DNA of 64,000 bases, from contig LR990041.1 of NCBI GenBank assembly GCA_905147135.1, positions 20,087,907 through 20,151,906 on the forward strand, read 5' to 3'. The position numbers were made by a program, and so were the translations under genes. Shown piece by piece: positions 20,701 to 31,115 of the stretch. The notes beneath the pieces are model-generated. The model ran no database searches. It was not told the origin of the DNA and saw nothing but the letters and a program-made list of their open reading frames with translations. Every line of letters begins with the position of its first letter. The stretch's first letter is position 1. Source of the DNA: Blastobasis lacticolella. Its lineage: Eukaryota > Arthropoda > Insecta > Lepidoptera > Blastobasidae.

Positions 20701-20879
20701 TTTTCAGATTACGAAGGGCGCAGTCCCGGGAAGGCGCTAACCTGGAGTACTTGAAGAACGTGGTACTCGCGTACTTGGCGTCGGCGGACGGCGCCGGGCG
20801 GCGGCATATGTTGAACGCCATAGCAGCAGTCCTACACTTCACCGACGCCGAAATGCTGAGTGTTTTGCAAACGATTTAG
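8710..20879 (+). CDS. GCC1: GRIP and coiled-coil domain protein 1 (GCC88 golgin), 11 exons, 616 aa
   Basis: Exons joined by GT-AG and phase: 8710-8794, 9960-10061, 10953-11056, 11934-12079, 13684-13939, 14303-14516, 16257-16651, 17234-17425, 18145-18251, 19088-19165, 20708-20879; 1851 nt including the stop. The N-terminus 'RLRDVVAAYKGLIKEKEALE' matches the conserved start of GCC88. Later shared blocks are 'EKSRMEEAFQADKK', 'DHAVMLKEL', 'HEMARKDLDITQLRKDKH' and the terminal 'SREGANLEYLKNVVLAYL'. The middle is almost continuous coiled coil. The last exon is a GRIP domain (residues about 565-610) with the invariant Tyr at residue 574, which in this family contacts the small GTPase ARL1. GCC88 golgins sit on trans-Golgi membranes and tether endosome-derived vesicles. 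The protein is somewhat shorter than the human orthologue (775 aa). Introns carry many repeats, and the exon 6 donor is tandemly duplicated. Confidence 0.93.
9345..9660 (-). mobile_element. LINE 3'-end fragment in GCC1 intron 1
   Basis: Antisense copy of the family also seen at 18380-18600 (+), 22985-23235 (-) and 40560-40925 (-). Its sense strand encodes the RW-D...NG-RREDA-W-KWR-like end of a LINE ORF2 and ends in GATGAT repeats (here 'catcatcatcgtcg'). Confidence 0.6.
9960..10061 (+). CDS. GCC1: GCC1 exon 2
   Basis: Acceptor 'ttttacag', donor 'A|gtaaga', phase 1 to phase 1. Encodes DVVAAYKGLIKEKEALEIS and the rest of the conserved N-terminal helix. Confidence 0.92.
10545..10800 (+). pseudogene. 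Decayed RTE-like LINE 3' end in GCC1 intron 2
   Basis: Frames piece together as 'WLGHVEMMGEDRAVKKAYLG', then 'PSGQRPVGYPRYSWSDEVE'. This is the LGHV...R...K...G-R--G-P--RW-D-V pattern at the C-terminus of RTE/BovB-like and related RTs. It has stops and frameshifts. Confidence 0.65.
10953..11056 (+). CDS. GCC1: GCC1 exon 3
   Basis: Acceptor 'atttccag', donor 'AAG|gtattt', ending in phase 0. Encodes DSVAALTLSLSTLTAEKSRM and onwards, matching the LTQEKSRME block of GCC88. Confidence 0.92.
11225..11278 (-). repeat. End fragment of the CACCCGGTTTCTGAAA-type element
   Basis: 'ttgacaagcgtttcagaaac' matches the terminal inverted repeat of the 33992-35450 element, so this family has at least one other partial copy here. 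Confidence 0.5.
11288..11570 (+). mobile_element. SINE S1 in GCC1 intron 3
   Basis: Perfect A box (TGGCCGAGCGG) and B box (GGTTCGAATCC), then the S1 body to 'ctgatctgccaaatc'; 3'-truncated. Confidence 0.85.
11719..11855. mobile_element. Small MITE (family D) in GCC1 intron 3
   Basis: Terminal inverted repeats begin 'aggcgctgtcctaattggca' on the left and, on the reverse complement, 'aaggcgctgtcgtaattggc' on the right, continuing through 'cggtcgtacgacc'. A second copy lies at 43538-43636. No coding capacity. Confidence 0.75.
11934..12079 (+). CDS. GCC1: GCC1 exon 4
   Basis: Acceptor 'ttttcag', donor 'TTGAA|gtaagg' in phase 2. Encodes YEHIVAGMKEETKALVQQHI through ADHAVMLK. It joins exon 5 to give MLKEL, matching human MLREL. 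Confidence 0.92.
12503..13282 (+). mobile_element. Helitron-like non-autonomous element, long copy, GCC1 intron 4
   Basis: Starts 'TCTGTACTATATAATATTAT' and contains 'attgaataggcttcgaaact' and 'gggtgacataggctat'. Ends in 'gtgcgaagccggggcggctg', then CAGTAG, apparently a mutated CTAG end. A short copy with intact ends lies at 42195-42380. TC...CTAG ends without TIRs fit Helitrons. No Rep/helicase is present. Confidence 0.6.
13410..13645 (-). mobile_element. SINE S1, antisense, ending about 40 bp before GCC1 exon 5
   Basis: Antisense body ('ggttggatcatggt', 'gtaagcatcggttagcattc') and antisense B box ('gggattcgaac'). It sits directly upstream of the exon 5 acceptor. Confidence 0.85.
13684..13939 (+). 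CDS. GCC1: GCC1 exon 5
   Basis: Acceptor 'aaccgccacag', donor 'GAG|gtaggt', ending in phase 0. The nearer-looking acceptor 'aaatag' at 13666 would break the frame; 13683 restores it and the conserved KEL. Encodes a Gln/Leu/Arg-rich coiled coil. Confidence 0.9.
14090..14225 (+). repeat. Dispersed repeat R2 copy in GCC1 intron 5
   Basis: Contains 'tggcatcgtagctcccgaat' and 'atatggttcttagcctta'-type sequence matching R2. Confidence 0.65.
14303..14516 (+). CDS. GCC1: GCC1 exon 6, whose 3' end is the first unit of a minisatellite
   Basis: Acceptor 'ggtcgcag', donor 'CATG|gtgagt' in phase 1. Encodes EQIKAARAEESARKLCARQE through RLREATDGRLRERLAGSTHG. It is GC-rich and Arg/Glu-rich. The final 75 bp and the first 14 intronic bp form unit 1 of an 89-bp tandem array, so identical donors recur downstream. 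Only the first donor keeps the frame: reading past it meets TAA at 14576. Confidence 0.9.
14442..14975 (+). repeat. 89-bp minisatellite spanning the exon 6/intron 6 junction, six units
   Basis: Units start at 14442, 14531, 14620, 14709, 14798 and 14887, exactly 89 bp apart. Each carries 'accagggactcatacggcgg' and ends in 'gcatggtgagtacacggtg' or a variant. By variants the order is A, A, B, A, B, C, where B has 'aaaagctggctgggggcacg' and C is diverged. 5' splice sites (GTGAGT) occur at 14517, 14606, 14695, 14784, 14873 and 14962. A seventh partial unit with GTGAGC lies at about 15151-15190. Confidence 0.95.
15011..15106. mobile_element. Small foldback/MITE between minisatellite unit 6 and a partial unit 7
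   Basis: 'gccgccattttggtgcaatt' and, downstream, 'catcaaaatggcggc' are inverted copies around an internal 'ccaat...attgg' pair. Confidence 0.6.
15180..15310 (+). repeat. R2 copy in GCC1 intron 6
   Basis: 'aaaggggtgttattgtatat' through 'tccttagctttgtttgatta' matches R2. Confidence 0.65.
15311..16256. other. Rest of GCC1 intron 6
   Basis: No recognised element or reading frame; ends at the exon 7 acceptor 'ttttcctccag'. Confidence 0.5.
16257..16651 (+). CDS. GCC1: GCC1 exon 7
   Basis: The largest exon. Acceptor 'ttcctccag', donor 'GAG|gtatgt', ending in phase 0. Encodes EEIQQKSETDNEKLADSEYL through TLKLYEE, a highly charged coiled coil. Confidence 0.93.
17234..17425 (+). CDS. GCC1: GCC1 exon 8
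   Basis: Acceptor 'cacaacag', donor 'GCG|gtgagt', phase 0. Encodes KLKTEQEYHKEQISDLKARV, then RYAALLDETDSLIRARS and a Ser-rich linker. Confidence 0.92.
17495..17605 (+). mobile_element. LINE 3' tail (family J) in GCC1 intron 8
   Basis: 'ccctggtgttgctgatgtcc', 'ttccatcaggtg', 'tgtttgtctgcc' and then an A-rich end. The same 3' UTR ends the decayed LINE at 60660-62255 and recurs at 49060, and antisense at 41850, 53530 and 57975. Confidence 0.75.
17733..17830 (+). mobile_element. tRNA-Gly-like SINE (family S2)
   Basis: 'tggttcagtggt' and 'cccgggttcgattcccggcc' resemble tRNA-Gly(GCC), with the GCC anticodon context 'tctgccacgc'. An acceptor stem partner is missing, and the tail 'agaaatta' is shared with copies at 31218, 47755, 57835 and 60290. 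It is therefore a SINE and not a tRNA gene. Confidence 0.7.
17983..18110 (+). repeat. R2 copy in GCC1 intron 8
   Basis: 'aaaaagaggggtgttataag' through 'tcccgaacgggtgg...gcggtttttt' matches R2. Confidence 0.7.
18145..18251 (+). CDS. GCC1: GCC1 exon 9
   Basis: Acceptor 'cgtcccag', donor 'CAG|gtatgt', phase 0 to phase 2. Encodes LLHYAHEMARKDLDITQLRK, which aligns with the EQLARKEVEITSLRKQKH block of human GCC88. Confidence 0.93.
18380..18600 (+). mobile_element. LINE 3'-end fragment in GCC1 intron 9
   Basis: Reads 'WVDIAESDARANALRREDAD' and 'WAKWKERTGKRTLAEARLS', then an ATGATGATGG tail. Same family as 9345, 19770, 22985 and 40560. Confidence 0.7.
18625..18900 (-). mobile_element. SINE S1, antisense, GCC1 intron 9
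   Basis: Runs from antisense tail 'gttagcgttaatgtctcggt' through 'ccttgaccatgatccag' to a decayed head at 'acctctcgctta'. Confidence 0.8.
19088..19165 (+). CDS. GCC1: GCC1 exon 10
   Basis: Acceptor 'tgtgttcag', donor 'GACAG|gtgggc', phase 2 to phase 2. Encodes DCQRDATIEKERFKEVIRTL and KEEID, the last helix before the GRIP domain. Confidence 0.9.
19563..19767. mobile_element. MITE copy 1 (family H), GCC1 intron 10
   Basis: Long terminal inverted repeats: 'tgccacatta...catttcataatatgat...cacaaacttatctg' at the left; its reverse complement, ending 'ggcaattttagaccc', at the right. The core includes 'caaaatggcgtcacttagtt'. Confidence 0.75.
19770..19886 (+). mobile_element. LINE 3'-end fragment between the two MITE copies
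   Basis: 'RWIDIVSDAQANGLRGCPKP' then 'EVEKKEQG'; same family as 18380-18600. Confidence 0.6.
19887..20381. mobile_element. MITE copy 2 (family H), inverted, split by a Helitron
   Basis: Inverted copy of 19563-19767. The ends are 'ggggtctaaaa' and 'ttttagacccc'. The left arm is interrupted after 'gcgtttcatat' by 19920-20206 and resumes with 'tgattcatattagagtgcc'. Confidence 0.8.
19920..20206 (+). mobile_element. Helitron-like element nested in the MITE
   Basis: Starts TCTAATATATAAAATTCTCG and ends 'cgtttgccgggtcagCTAG', followed by T. It carries an internal hairpin 'tttctagcttac/gtaagctagaaa' near 20130-20157. No TIR and no coding capacity. The TC...CTAG ends fit Helitrons. Confidence 0.65.
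20708..20879 (+). CDS. GCC1: GCC1 exon 11, GRIP domain and stop codon
   Basis: Acceptor 'cccttttcag', phase 2 entry, stop TAG at 20877. Encodes residues 560-616: SREGANLEYLKNVVLAYLAS, then a 'RRHMLNAIAAVLHFTDAEM' block. This is the complete GRIP fold with the ARL1-contacting Tyr. Confidence 0.95.
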
Positions 20880-20904
20880 AACCACCATTGAGGATGAGAG
20901 GGGA

Positions 20905-21225
20905 AAGTCTGTCCTAGTGGTAACGGTATCCGACTCGCAATGCATGATATACCGGGTTTGATTCTCGCTGCCGCGTGTAGCAATGACCCTTTTCTGAGTT
21001 TTGTACGTTAGTTGAATGCTAACCGATGCTCTTACGGTGAAGGAAAACATCGTGATTAAACCGGCACATTCAGGCGACTGAATGTGTAACTATGATCCTG
21101 GTCAGGTTCCCTGGTAGCAGGGTCACGGAGGTAAGATGGCACGCTCCACTGTGGTTACCTGATCTGCCGAATCCTGGATCGTGGTCAAGGCGGATCCCGG
21201 GACTACGCCAAGATTATTATTATTT
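20905..21225 (+). mobile_element. SINE S1, sense, about 25 bp after the GCC1 stop codon
   Basis: A decayed head ('gtaacggtatccgactcgca', 'gggtttgattctcgc') then the full body to 'acgccaagattattatta'. Its position means it probably forms most of the proximal GCC1 3' UTR. Confidence 0.85.
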
Positions 21226-21548
21226 ATTTTATTATCACGATGAACGTGAAAGGTGTTAGTGGATTGTCAGATCCGCGGAAAGTGTGATCTGCATTTGTGT
21301 ATGGTAAAACATACGGATGACGCCACTTTCTTTAGAACCGCAGAGTACTAATAAGATAGAACGACGTGTTGATGCTTGACAGTGCTAGTTCCAATTTTTG
21401 ACACTGCCAGAAAATCTGTTTTCTGTAAATCGTTTCTGAGCCTGTAGAGTTGTAAAATAGAATAGATTCGGATTAACTATGTTTTTCCGTAATGAAATTC
21501 CCTTGTATACCGAATTTCATATTTTAAAAAGTACTTTCACGATGTATC
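21226..21548. other. Gene-free sequence after GCC1
   Basis: No ORF or repeat recognised; may hold the distal GCC1 3' UTR. No polyadenylation site was assigned. Confidence 0.4.
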
Positions 21549-21986
21549 CAGTGTGTGGCCTACAACCGGGGCTAATATTGAAAATAGAGACTCTCTAGAG
21601 CATTGGTATTTTTTCTGAAAATATTCTAGTTAACTAAAACCCATGCATTACACACAATAAGAGTTAAAAGTTACGATTCATAATCAGTGAATATTGCAAA
21701 ACGATATTATCGCTAACATTGTCAATGTCGCGGTACAGGGCATAAGATCATATCAGCCGACACAACCCATAAAATGTCAACGAAACATTCCGAGTAGCTC
21801 CGAAGAAGTACGATGCTGAATGGACTCGATCGAGTTGAGCGAAACCATTGTTTTGTTTGCATTACATTGAATTTACGATTAGGTTTGTTAGAAAAAAAGA
21901 AAAGGTAAAGTTTTGATTTTAATTAGTTGGGATCATAATGATTCAATTGGTGACCTATAGAGCCTCCCTTTGTAGGCCACACACTG
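21549..21986. mobile_element. Tc1/mariner-type MITE
   Basis: Terminal inverted repeats: CAGTGTGTGGCCTACAA at the left and the reverse complement at the right ('tttgtaggccacacactg'), with TA directly outside the right end. About 440 bp, no transposase frame. Confidence 0.7.
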
Positions 21987-22984
21987 TATATTTTTACATG
22001 TTAAACGCGCTGCTGACGCGCCCGATTGCAAGTATTTTTATGACGGACCAAACTTTTTAATGTAGGTATTTAGGTAGACAAGTGGGCAGGCACGGCTCGC
22101 AAATTAAATCAATTTTCGGATTTTAGAAAATAGTTTCTTTTTATAATAGTGGGAGGTAAACAAGCGAGTAATTACGACATACCAATGCATTGAGTATATA
22201 GTTTTAAATGATGTTCGTTTTCGGCCATAAACCAGATGAAGCTTCGGCCCAGCCGAAAATCTAAATTATCGCGCGTAGTTCGGTCTGCTACGGCCTAATT
22301 ATCGTGTTTTATTTGATTTCTGTTTAAGTTTCAATATTTGCTCTTTCTCTCACTAGGAATAGAATAGAACTTTATTGCATAAACTGTGTAGTACATTGTT
22401 GTAGATGGGTTTGCAATATAAGAAACAAGCAAGACTTTAGTGTACCTACAGCGGAAATATTACGTTATCGGTTTCGAAAATAAAACTAATGCCGAAGGTT
22501 CTTTTTCGTTTTCCGCCAGGAAATGCCTCCTAAAAAACCAATTTTCAGTCGGACACACAGTCACGCACACAGAATATATAAAGCTCGATTACCACTCACT
22601 GACTCATTCACTGACATTATTTATTATAAAGTTATAATAAAATGTGTCAGTGAATGCGCCAAACGCTGAAGAAACTGTATGACTGGCGGCAGGCTATTTA
22701 CATTTTATTTATTTATTTTATTAATCATTCTTTGTACAATACAGTTAAAACGAACACCACAAATGTAATAAGCTTTTCAAAAAGTGGTCGCATATCGTCT
22801 AAAATGTTTTGATCCTTACCTACTCGTGTAGTTCTATATTTTCACGTTTTATCACTTTTGTGTCATATATTTGTTTGAACACAAATGCCAATGGCATATT
22901 GTACATATTGGCGCCTGTTTTTTATTTCGCTGCTACATTGACCGGGACCTACTTTTTTAGTAAACATTTGACATAATCATAAAC
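21987..22984. other. Gene-free AT-rich stretch
   Basis: Only short frames; includes a weak 'tgactcattcactgacatt' inverted motif near 22600-22650. Nothing assignable. Confidence 0.4.
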
Positions 22985-23235
22985 TCATCCGAGCAGTCAA
23001 TCCGCATCTGTCTGGACCCGCATTCCTACTTTGATTTCTCAACTTTGCCCGATCTTCGTCATCCTCACGTCGTAAGCCATTGACTCTGGTCTCCGTCTCA
23101 GCGATGTCAATCCATCATTCCTTGGGTCTCCCGCAGGACCTCTTTCCTGATACAGGCTGGTTTAGGCACCTATATCCCTCGTATCCCTGGGGCTTATGCA
23201 ATATGTGACCAAACCAGCGCAGCCGTGCCTCCCTG
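22985..23235 (-). mobile_element. LINE 3'-end fragment
   Basis: Antisense copy ('cctcacgtcgtaagccattg', 'cttgggtctcccgcaggacc', 'aggcacctat') of the 40560-40925 and 9345-9660 family. Confidence 0.65.
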
Positions 23236-23403
23236 CCGAAGTTTTACTGTTACGCAATTGAGATTTCATCCAAAAATATTTGCCAAACAATACCTATCAT
23301 GACAACTTTCAGTCTTAATTTAGTAAAAACTAGAAAAGTAACAATAACTATAGGAACAGTTCATATTATTTTTTAAACTGTTAACACCTGTAACTCAGTT
23401 CAG

Positions 23404-23465
23404 ACTGAGTTTAGAGATATAGTCGTCTTAGTACCTACTAAGACGACTATATCTCTAAACTCAGT
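23404..23465. repeat. Perfect 30-bp inverted repeat with a 2-nt spacer
   Basis: Arms 23404-23433 and 23436-23465 are exact reverse complements around CC ('actgagtttagagatatagt...' and '...actatatctctaaactcagt'). No recognised TE end lies next to it. Confidence 0.95.
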
Positions 23466-23489
23466 TTGGTTCATCATCACTACATATTA

Positions 23490-23760
23490 TAAAATAAAGT
23501 CCCACGCCGCGTCTGTCTGTCTGTTCGCGATAAACCTAAAAACTACTGATCGGATTTTCATGTGGTTTTTACCATTAGTTAGAGAATTTCTTCCGGAAGG
23601 TTTACATGTAACTAGTGGGCCCGGCGCCTTAGTTCGCGTAGCGTCCTACCCCTACCATACACCTACGTTACCCTACCTACCCTTTTTTCTTGCCTTTAAA
23701 CCTTCCTCTTGGATCACTCTATTATTGAAAACCGCATTAAAATCAGTTGCGTAGTGTAAA
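23490..23760. repeat. Dispersed repeat G
   Basis: 'aaaataaagtcccacgccgc' with 'ctactgatcggatttt' is shared with 58545-58740. Class unknown. Confidence 0.5.
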
Positions 23761-23787
23761 AGATCAAAGTGTACCTATATAGATACA

Positions 23788-23982
23788 CTAGCGGACCCGA
23801 CAGACGTTGTCCTGTCTACACGTCTTTAATTTGAAAATTTCAAACTTTTTTTACAAAATTGTGAATCTAAACCATTCCCAGATCCCCTTGAACACACACA
23901 AAAAATTTCATCAAAATCGGTCCAGTCGTTTGAGAGAAGTTCAGTGACATACACACTCACAGAAGAATTATATATATAAAGA
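23788..23982 (-). mobile_element. Short Helitron-like element, intact ends
   Basis: On the minus strand it begins TCTTTATATATATAATTCTT after an A and ends 'gacgtctgtcgggtccgCTAG'-like before a T, the A|TC...CTAG|T insertion pattern of Helitrons. A second copy lies at 46753-46936. Confidence 0.7.
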
Positions 23983-24654
23983 TAGGAACAGACGGCGAGA
24001 ACCGGCTTTATTTTACACTATGTAAAGATACATGCACATTACAAAAGCACAACAAAGAAAAGCCGAGAAAACCGGCTTGCTGGTGGGGATCGCTAGTTTT
24101 AAACAAAAAAAAACGATTATGAATTTAAGTGTTCATTTAAAGTGTGTTCCAGTAGAAAAAGACAAAACAATTAAAAGAAAGATCATAATAACCATAATGG
24201 GGCGTCTGTTGTTTTTTTTTATGTATAACGATAATGCTGACACAACAGGCCAACTTATTTCTAAAAGAAATATCTTCCAGCTGGCCTAGAGAAGTGTTAA
24301 GTACCCGTGGGACTACTGATGTGTCTGATAGTGTTACCGGCAACCATGTCGAGCACAATAGTTTTGTCTTTTGCTATCGAACAAAGTACCTACTTATATG
24401 TATTGTGATATTATGTAATAATATGTAAGATATACCACAAATCTATCAGTAGTACCTAATATATTGTAAAGAAATATCGATTTTCTATTGTATTTTCTTA
24501 GAAATCTAGCTGATACATATCCCATTTTTATTTCAATAAATATGTCCTGTTATTTCCAATAATGTTATTTGTAATAAAATATTGGTTAATTAACTCTTTT
24601 GTTTACTTCCGCTGCTAACCCTAACATTGCTGCATCCAATCCGTTTCCCTTTTA

Positions 24655-24900
24655 TACTGTGAGGGCGCCGTAGGTTATCCTACGTCATCGAGGACAAGAC
24701 ACATTCCTCTTTGTATTGATAGTAGAGGTTTTGGAGACCCACTAAACATGGATCTGCCCGTGCACAACCTGGCACAAACATCATATTTTTATCCTATCTT
24801 AGATTTTTCTTAGCGATAGTACTTATCCTCTCGTGTAAGTCGCTAGAAGTAAAAAAACCGGTCGGTCTCACATCCTCTTGGCAGGCGGGTTAGAAACCGA
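24655..24900. mobile_element. MITE family F, partial copy
   Basis: 'ctgtgagggcgccgtaggtt' through 'gatctgcccgtgcacaacct' matches 49545-49870 and the two-ended copy at 62680-62965. Confidence 0.65.
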
Positions 24901-24924
24901 AATGTTAAACAAAAAAAGTCGTAT

Positions 24925-25135
24925 AACCTCCGACCAAGTTTACTTAATCTCAAATAATTTCTAAACTACAGGATCGATGTTAAAGAAACAAAGCCAAGAA
25001 CTATCTCGATTAAACTGGCTTTCAAATAAAGGAAACCGCATCCAAATCGGGCCAGCCGTTCGAGAGTTACGATGCCACAGAAAGATACACACGTCAAAGT
25101 TATTAAGGCTCCTCCTTTTTCGTCGGGTGTTAAAA
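24925..25135 (-). repeat. R2 copy
   Basis: 'ctatctcgattaaactggct' through 'gatacacacgtcaaag' is R2 in inverse orientation. Confidence 0.65.
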
Positions 25136-25484
25136 ACAACAGAAAACGTAGCTGCTTATTGTCCGTAGTATAAGCAGTAATAGTTTACCTGATTATGACA
25201 TTAATAACTGAAACTATGACATTTTATTATTGTATTGCGTATGATTTAATTTATTGTGAATGATTTTTAATAATTTGAAATTTTGACATTTTTATATTTT
25301 GTTATGTATAATTTAGTTTAGTCTACGGCGTCGACATTGTAAATTATAATGAATTGTAATGTGTTTCGTATAAAGATACTTCCTAGGTACCAACTTGCCA
25401 CTTTGACGTGTAACTCTGTTACTAATAAAGTATTTGTATTGTAGTCTCCGTAAGTTGGAAAATGGGCAGCAGCTTTTTTCATTG

Positions 25485-25622
25485 TTATATTTATAACACT
25501 GCGGTCTCCAACCCGCCTGCCAAGCGTGGAGATTATGGCATTACTCTCCCCTTTCGTGGGAGATACCCTTAGTTCGGCGGTGGACTGTTATGGGCTGTAA
25601 TGACGATTATGATGATGTAGTA
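25485..25622 (+). mobile_element. LINE 3' UTR tail (family A)
   Basis: 'ctccaacccgcctgccaagc', 'cctttcgtgggaga', 'gtggactgttatgggctgta' and a GATGAT end. Better copy at 38100-38360. Confidence 0.75.
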
Positions 25623-25789
25623 TCTTCTCACCTGCGTATAGATATCGGGACGAGTAGGGATTGGACATGTAAACTGTCTTTCAAGAAAGAAGTCCCCCGG
25701 CGGTATCAGCGGGTCTAAACATTAACTAAAATAAGAAAAATAGGCTAGAGACAATGGCGCCTCTCCGCGGGACTTATTTCGTGAAACCG

Positions 25790-28700
25790 TCACTTATAAG
25801 GTAGGATTCTTCTAAATAAAACATTACTTATTATTGCTAATGTCAATATTTAATGTCTATATCAATACTCCCTACATCAGATTACATTCGTTGACATTTC
25901 AAAATTAAATGTAAGTAAGCCAAACACTTCATACATTTATCGGCGATTTGTACTCTGTCTTATAAGTTATCTCTAGCTACATCCTAGGCCAAAACCCTAT
26001 GATACCCAAACCTGCCCAGTATAAAACAAACGAGAAAAGAAAATTAAACCGAAATCGTTAAATGTGGTTAAAGATAAATAAGTAAACACTAAAAAATTAA
26101 ATTGTTAGTCATAAATTTAACTGAAACTATTCTAAACACAAATAAAATACCACATTATAGAACATAAAAATACGAACGCAGAACAAAACTATAAATGGGC
26201 CAGGTGTGTATTGGTACCAATGTTCCTTTCGGTGGTTATGCAGTGTTTTACATTTATTAACTCAACGGGGACGCCACAACACAAATTACACTTACTGGTA
26301 CAATATTAGCCCCAAATCTTTTATGCAAAATTACAAAACACACTGTATATTAACATTTAGAGAGCAATATTTAATCTTAACTTGAATAAAATTGGAGTTA
26401 TATAAGTTCCCTTACTATAATAATACATTAATTATTGCGAGACTTGTCGATTTTAGGAAAATGACGAAAAAGATTCAGGACTAACTATAGCATAAGCAAT
26501 ACATTCGAAGGTACATTTTACCAGTGACTAGCTCATACACACCATTTATATCTTGCTGCGATGTGTGCATTTAGTTGTAATACAAATGTATTACAAACCG
26601 TTTATTGGTACTAAGTATTTAAACTTATTTAAAACCAAACACCACACCAACATAATTTAAACTCAAGTCCCTAAACTATTTTAAATTAGAGAACACAGTT
26701 TTTTAAATACTTAAAGTAATTACATCTAAAAAATTTTAAATGTTGCGCAAAATTATAGCTGACTAGTTTCGTGTAGATAAGTACTTTTAAATAAATAATT
26801 GTATACTCTTAATGAAACATTTATCCTTACTATTACAGTTAATTAAACAAAATACTTAATTCAAAATGCATTATTACTTGTAAGCCCATCCGTTTTGAGA
26901 ATTTCCTCCTGCCACAGTAGTTATGTCATAATATGTGATATGCATTTATGTTAGTATTTAAATTTAACTATGTAAGTATATACTGTAGTTACATTCACTA
27001 CTAAATACAAATATCTGGAACAATATAAACAATGAGATTGGTATAATCATCGTCGTTATGAGTACATTTACTGAACTAATTTTGAACTTACACTAATATT
27101 CAATATATTACTTGTAACATCAAATGAAATCTATTAAGTAAATATTTCTATTTAAGGTTATAATAAATTATGTTTATAATAATGAATTACGAATTACTTA
27201 AGTGTATTAATAAATAGCATTGGTTAAGTATATATGTATAATGAAATAAATTAGAGACAATATCATAATGTGAAAGTCAAATTAAGTAATATCCTTGTTT
27301 TGAGAACAAGAATAGTATAATAATTTTATTAATAAAAGATTTAAATGTTGTTAAATCTCACATTACTCAGAATCCACAGACACTAATTATTTCTCAAATT
27401 AACACATTTTAATTATGATGCACAGTTATAATTCTTGACTTTCACAAAAAATAGGTAATAAATAATTATGATGCATTAAGTGCCCCACAAACCTGCTACA
27501 CATACATTAAATTTAGTCAATACAAAATTTTAGTTTAATAAAATGTTGATCAATAACTTATATAGTTACAATAATGTCATGGTCCATCAACTTCATAATT
27601 TTGATTGAGATTATCAATATATAGGTGAACATAATTTTTAGGATATGTATTATCTAAATATCATATCGAAATAGCAGCAACAGCATTGTCAAGGTGTGTA
27701 ACAGATACCTGATCTGATGATTTCCTGATTGGAATACGTAGCCATGTTATGTGACTTTTGCTATGAATAATAAAATTTACATAGATTATGTATCTATTTT
27801 ATGATAGTTAATGTTGTCATAAGTAAAATTTTAACGGAGATACTTGTCTAATAGGAATGTGAATTCCTACAGTAATAGCATATGTGGTACACAAGCGTCA
27901 TGCTTTAATACATAAATTAAAAACAATATTGTTACATATAAATCAATGAATGCAATATACATACAATGAATACAAGCATTACATCAATATAACTATACAA
28001 TTTTGTGCATTTCGGTCTCAGATACAACTTTCACTATCATTTATGTAATTTTAATTCTATATTTTTATTAAATGGGCAATACTTATGCATTATGACATCT
28101 ATGGAAGAGTAAGAGTTAAGTAGGTACATATTCTTTATAAAATGTATACTTATTTCGAAGTATTTTAATCAGTCATTTTATATTTCCATCTGACTCTTTG
28201 GTAGCTTCAATAAAGTAGGTATAATATAACATTGCATTTTTCTGGTATTTCCAATATCAAAGTTGTGGGGTGATTGCACTGTTTCATTAAACATTTTTAA
28301 TTTTATATATTATTTTCTTTACTTATAGTAAACAAAACAAGTTTAATATTGCACTGTCAGTTGTAAATATATAATTGCCTCGAGCATAGAAATCGTTTTA
28401 ATTTAACACTAGTAGTATTTTATGCCTTGAGCTATGTCTGATGCATTACTTTGCCTCATTTACATAATACTCCACAAAACTTTAAGACATAGCTGGCAGA
28501 AAATAAGTATATTATTATAAACTAGGCATAGACATACACTATTTTTAATGACTGCAAGTTCATAAATAGTATTGACAATTATTTGTTTCACAAGGTACTA
28601 TTTGATGACCGTTAGTGTATGCCTTGCTTTCATTCAAATATTGAATAAAAAAGAAATAAAATATAATAAATTTATGTATTTTGACCTTTTGTATGGGAAA

Positions 28701-28900
28701 TTTTACTTTTTGACATCTTCCTGCGATGTCAGATTACAGAGTCTGCAAGTTTGTACTTTACCTAGTGGTGTCATGTCATGATTTGCACCATACCACATTC
28801 AACTATTTTGGTACTAAAATCAAACTATTGATGTCAAACCATGACAGAATGATCAACATTTTTGTATTAGCTACAATTTATTGACTAGTCCTTGCAGGGC
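25790..28900 (-). other. Presumed long 3' UTR of the ELAV-family gene
   Basis: About 3.1 kb of AT-rich sequence that differs from the rest of the window in lacking recognisable SINE, LINE or MITE pieces and open frames. It lies directly downstream (minus strand) of the ELAV-like stop codon. Very long 3' UTRs are well known for insect ELAV/Hu genes. The extent is inferred and no poly(A) site was fixed. Confidence 0.5.
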
Positions 28901-30480
<1,580 letters not shown>

Positions 30481-30734
30481 AATTTCTTTAATATGCCAAG
30501 AGCATTCATATTTTCAATATAAATTATTGATGTAAATTTACTAAAAATTATTATTTTATCAAGAGCAACAAATCCTCTATTGAACAGTAAGGCTCTGCCG
30601 TACGACACGATCTGATAGTCTAATTTTTGTGAGCATCAGAATGGCGGGTTGATACGCCCGATTTTTATGAAATATATCTAATGCCACGTAGCACTTTCCG
30701 TTACACTCCGCTAGCAATTTGCCGAGCGTGGCAT

Positions 30735-31115
30735 TAATATTCATATTCATATTCATTTATTCGTAGTAATAATCATACATCGTCATTTAAAATAGTTTCA
30801 TGAATAGAATTAAGTACTAATAGTTGATGTCAATGTTAAAAAACAATTAATTCAATAGTATCAAATTATCATGATTCGAAATTGTCAAGAATTAAATTAG
30901 TATTATAATATCAAATAATAATTAAGTCAAATGTTAAATTAAATAATTATAAGAAAAATACAAAATGCTTCAAACATGTCAAACATAAAATTAAATCATA
31001 ATATGAAATGTCAAATACAATGTTCGAAAACTATATGTCAAATATTAATTAATCGAAATGTCAAATACAATACAATGAAACAAATAGTAATAATAATAAT
31101 GTGACCAGATTACAA
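30735..31115 (-). mobile_element. LINE 3' UTR with TATGAA-type tail
   Basis: Begins (plus strand) with repeated 'attcat' units, the reverse of a LINE tail, followed by AT-rich sequence with recurrent 'atgtcaaat'. The same word pattern occurs in the 3' UTR of the minus-strand LINE at 39226-39540. Confidence 0.5.
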
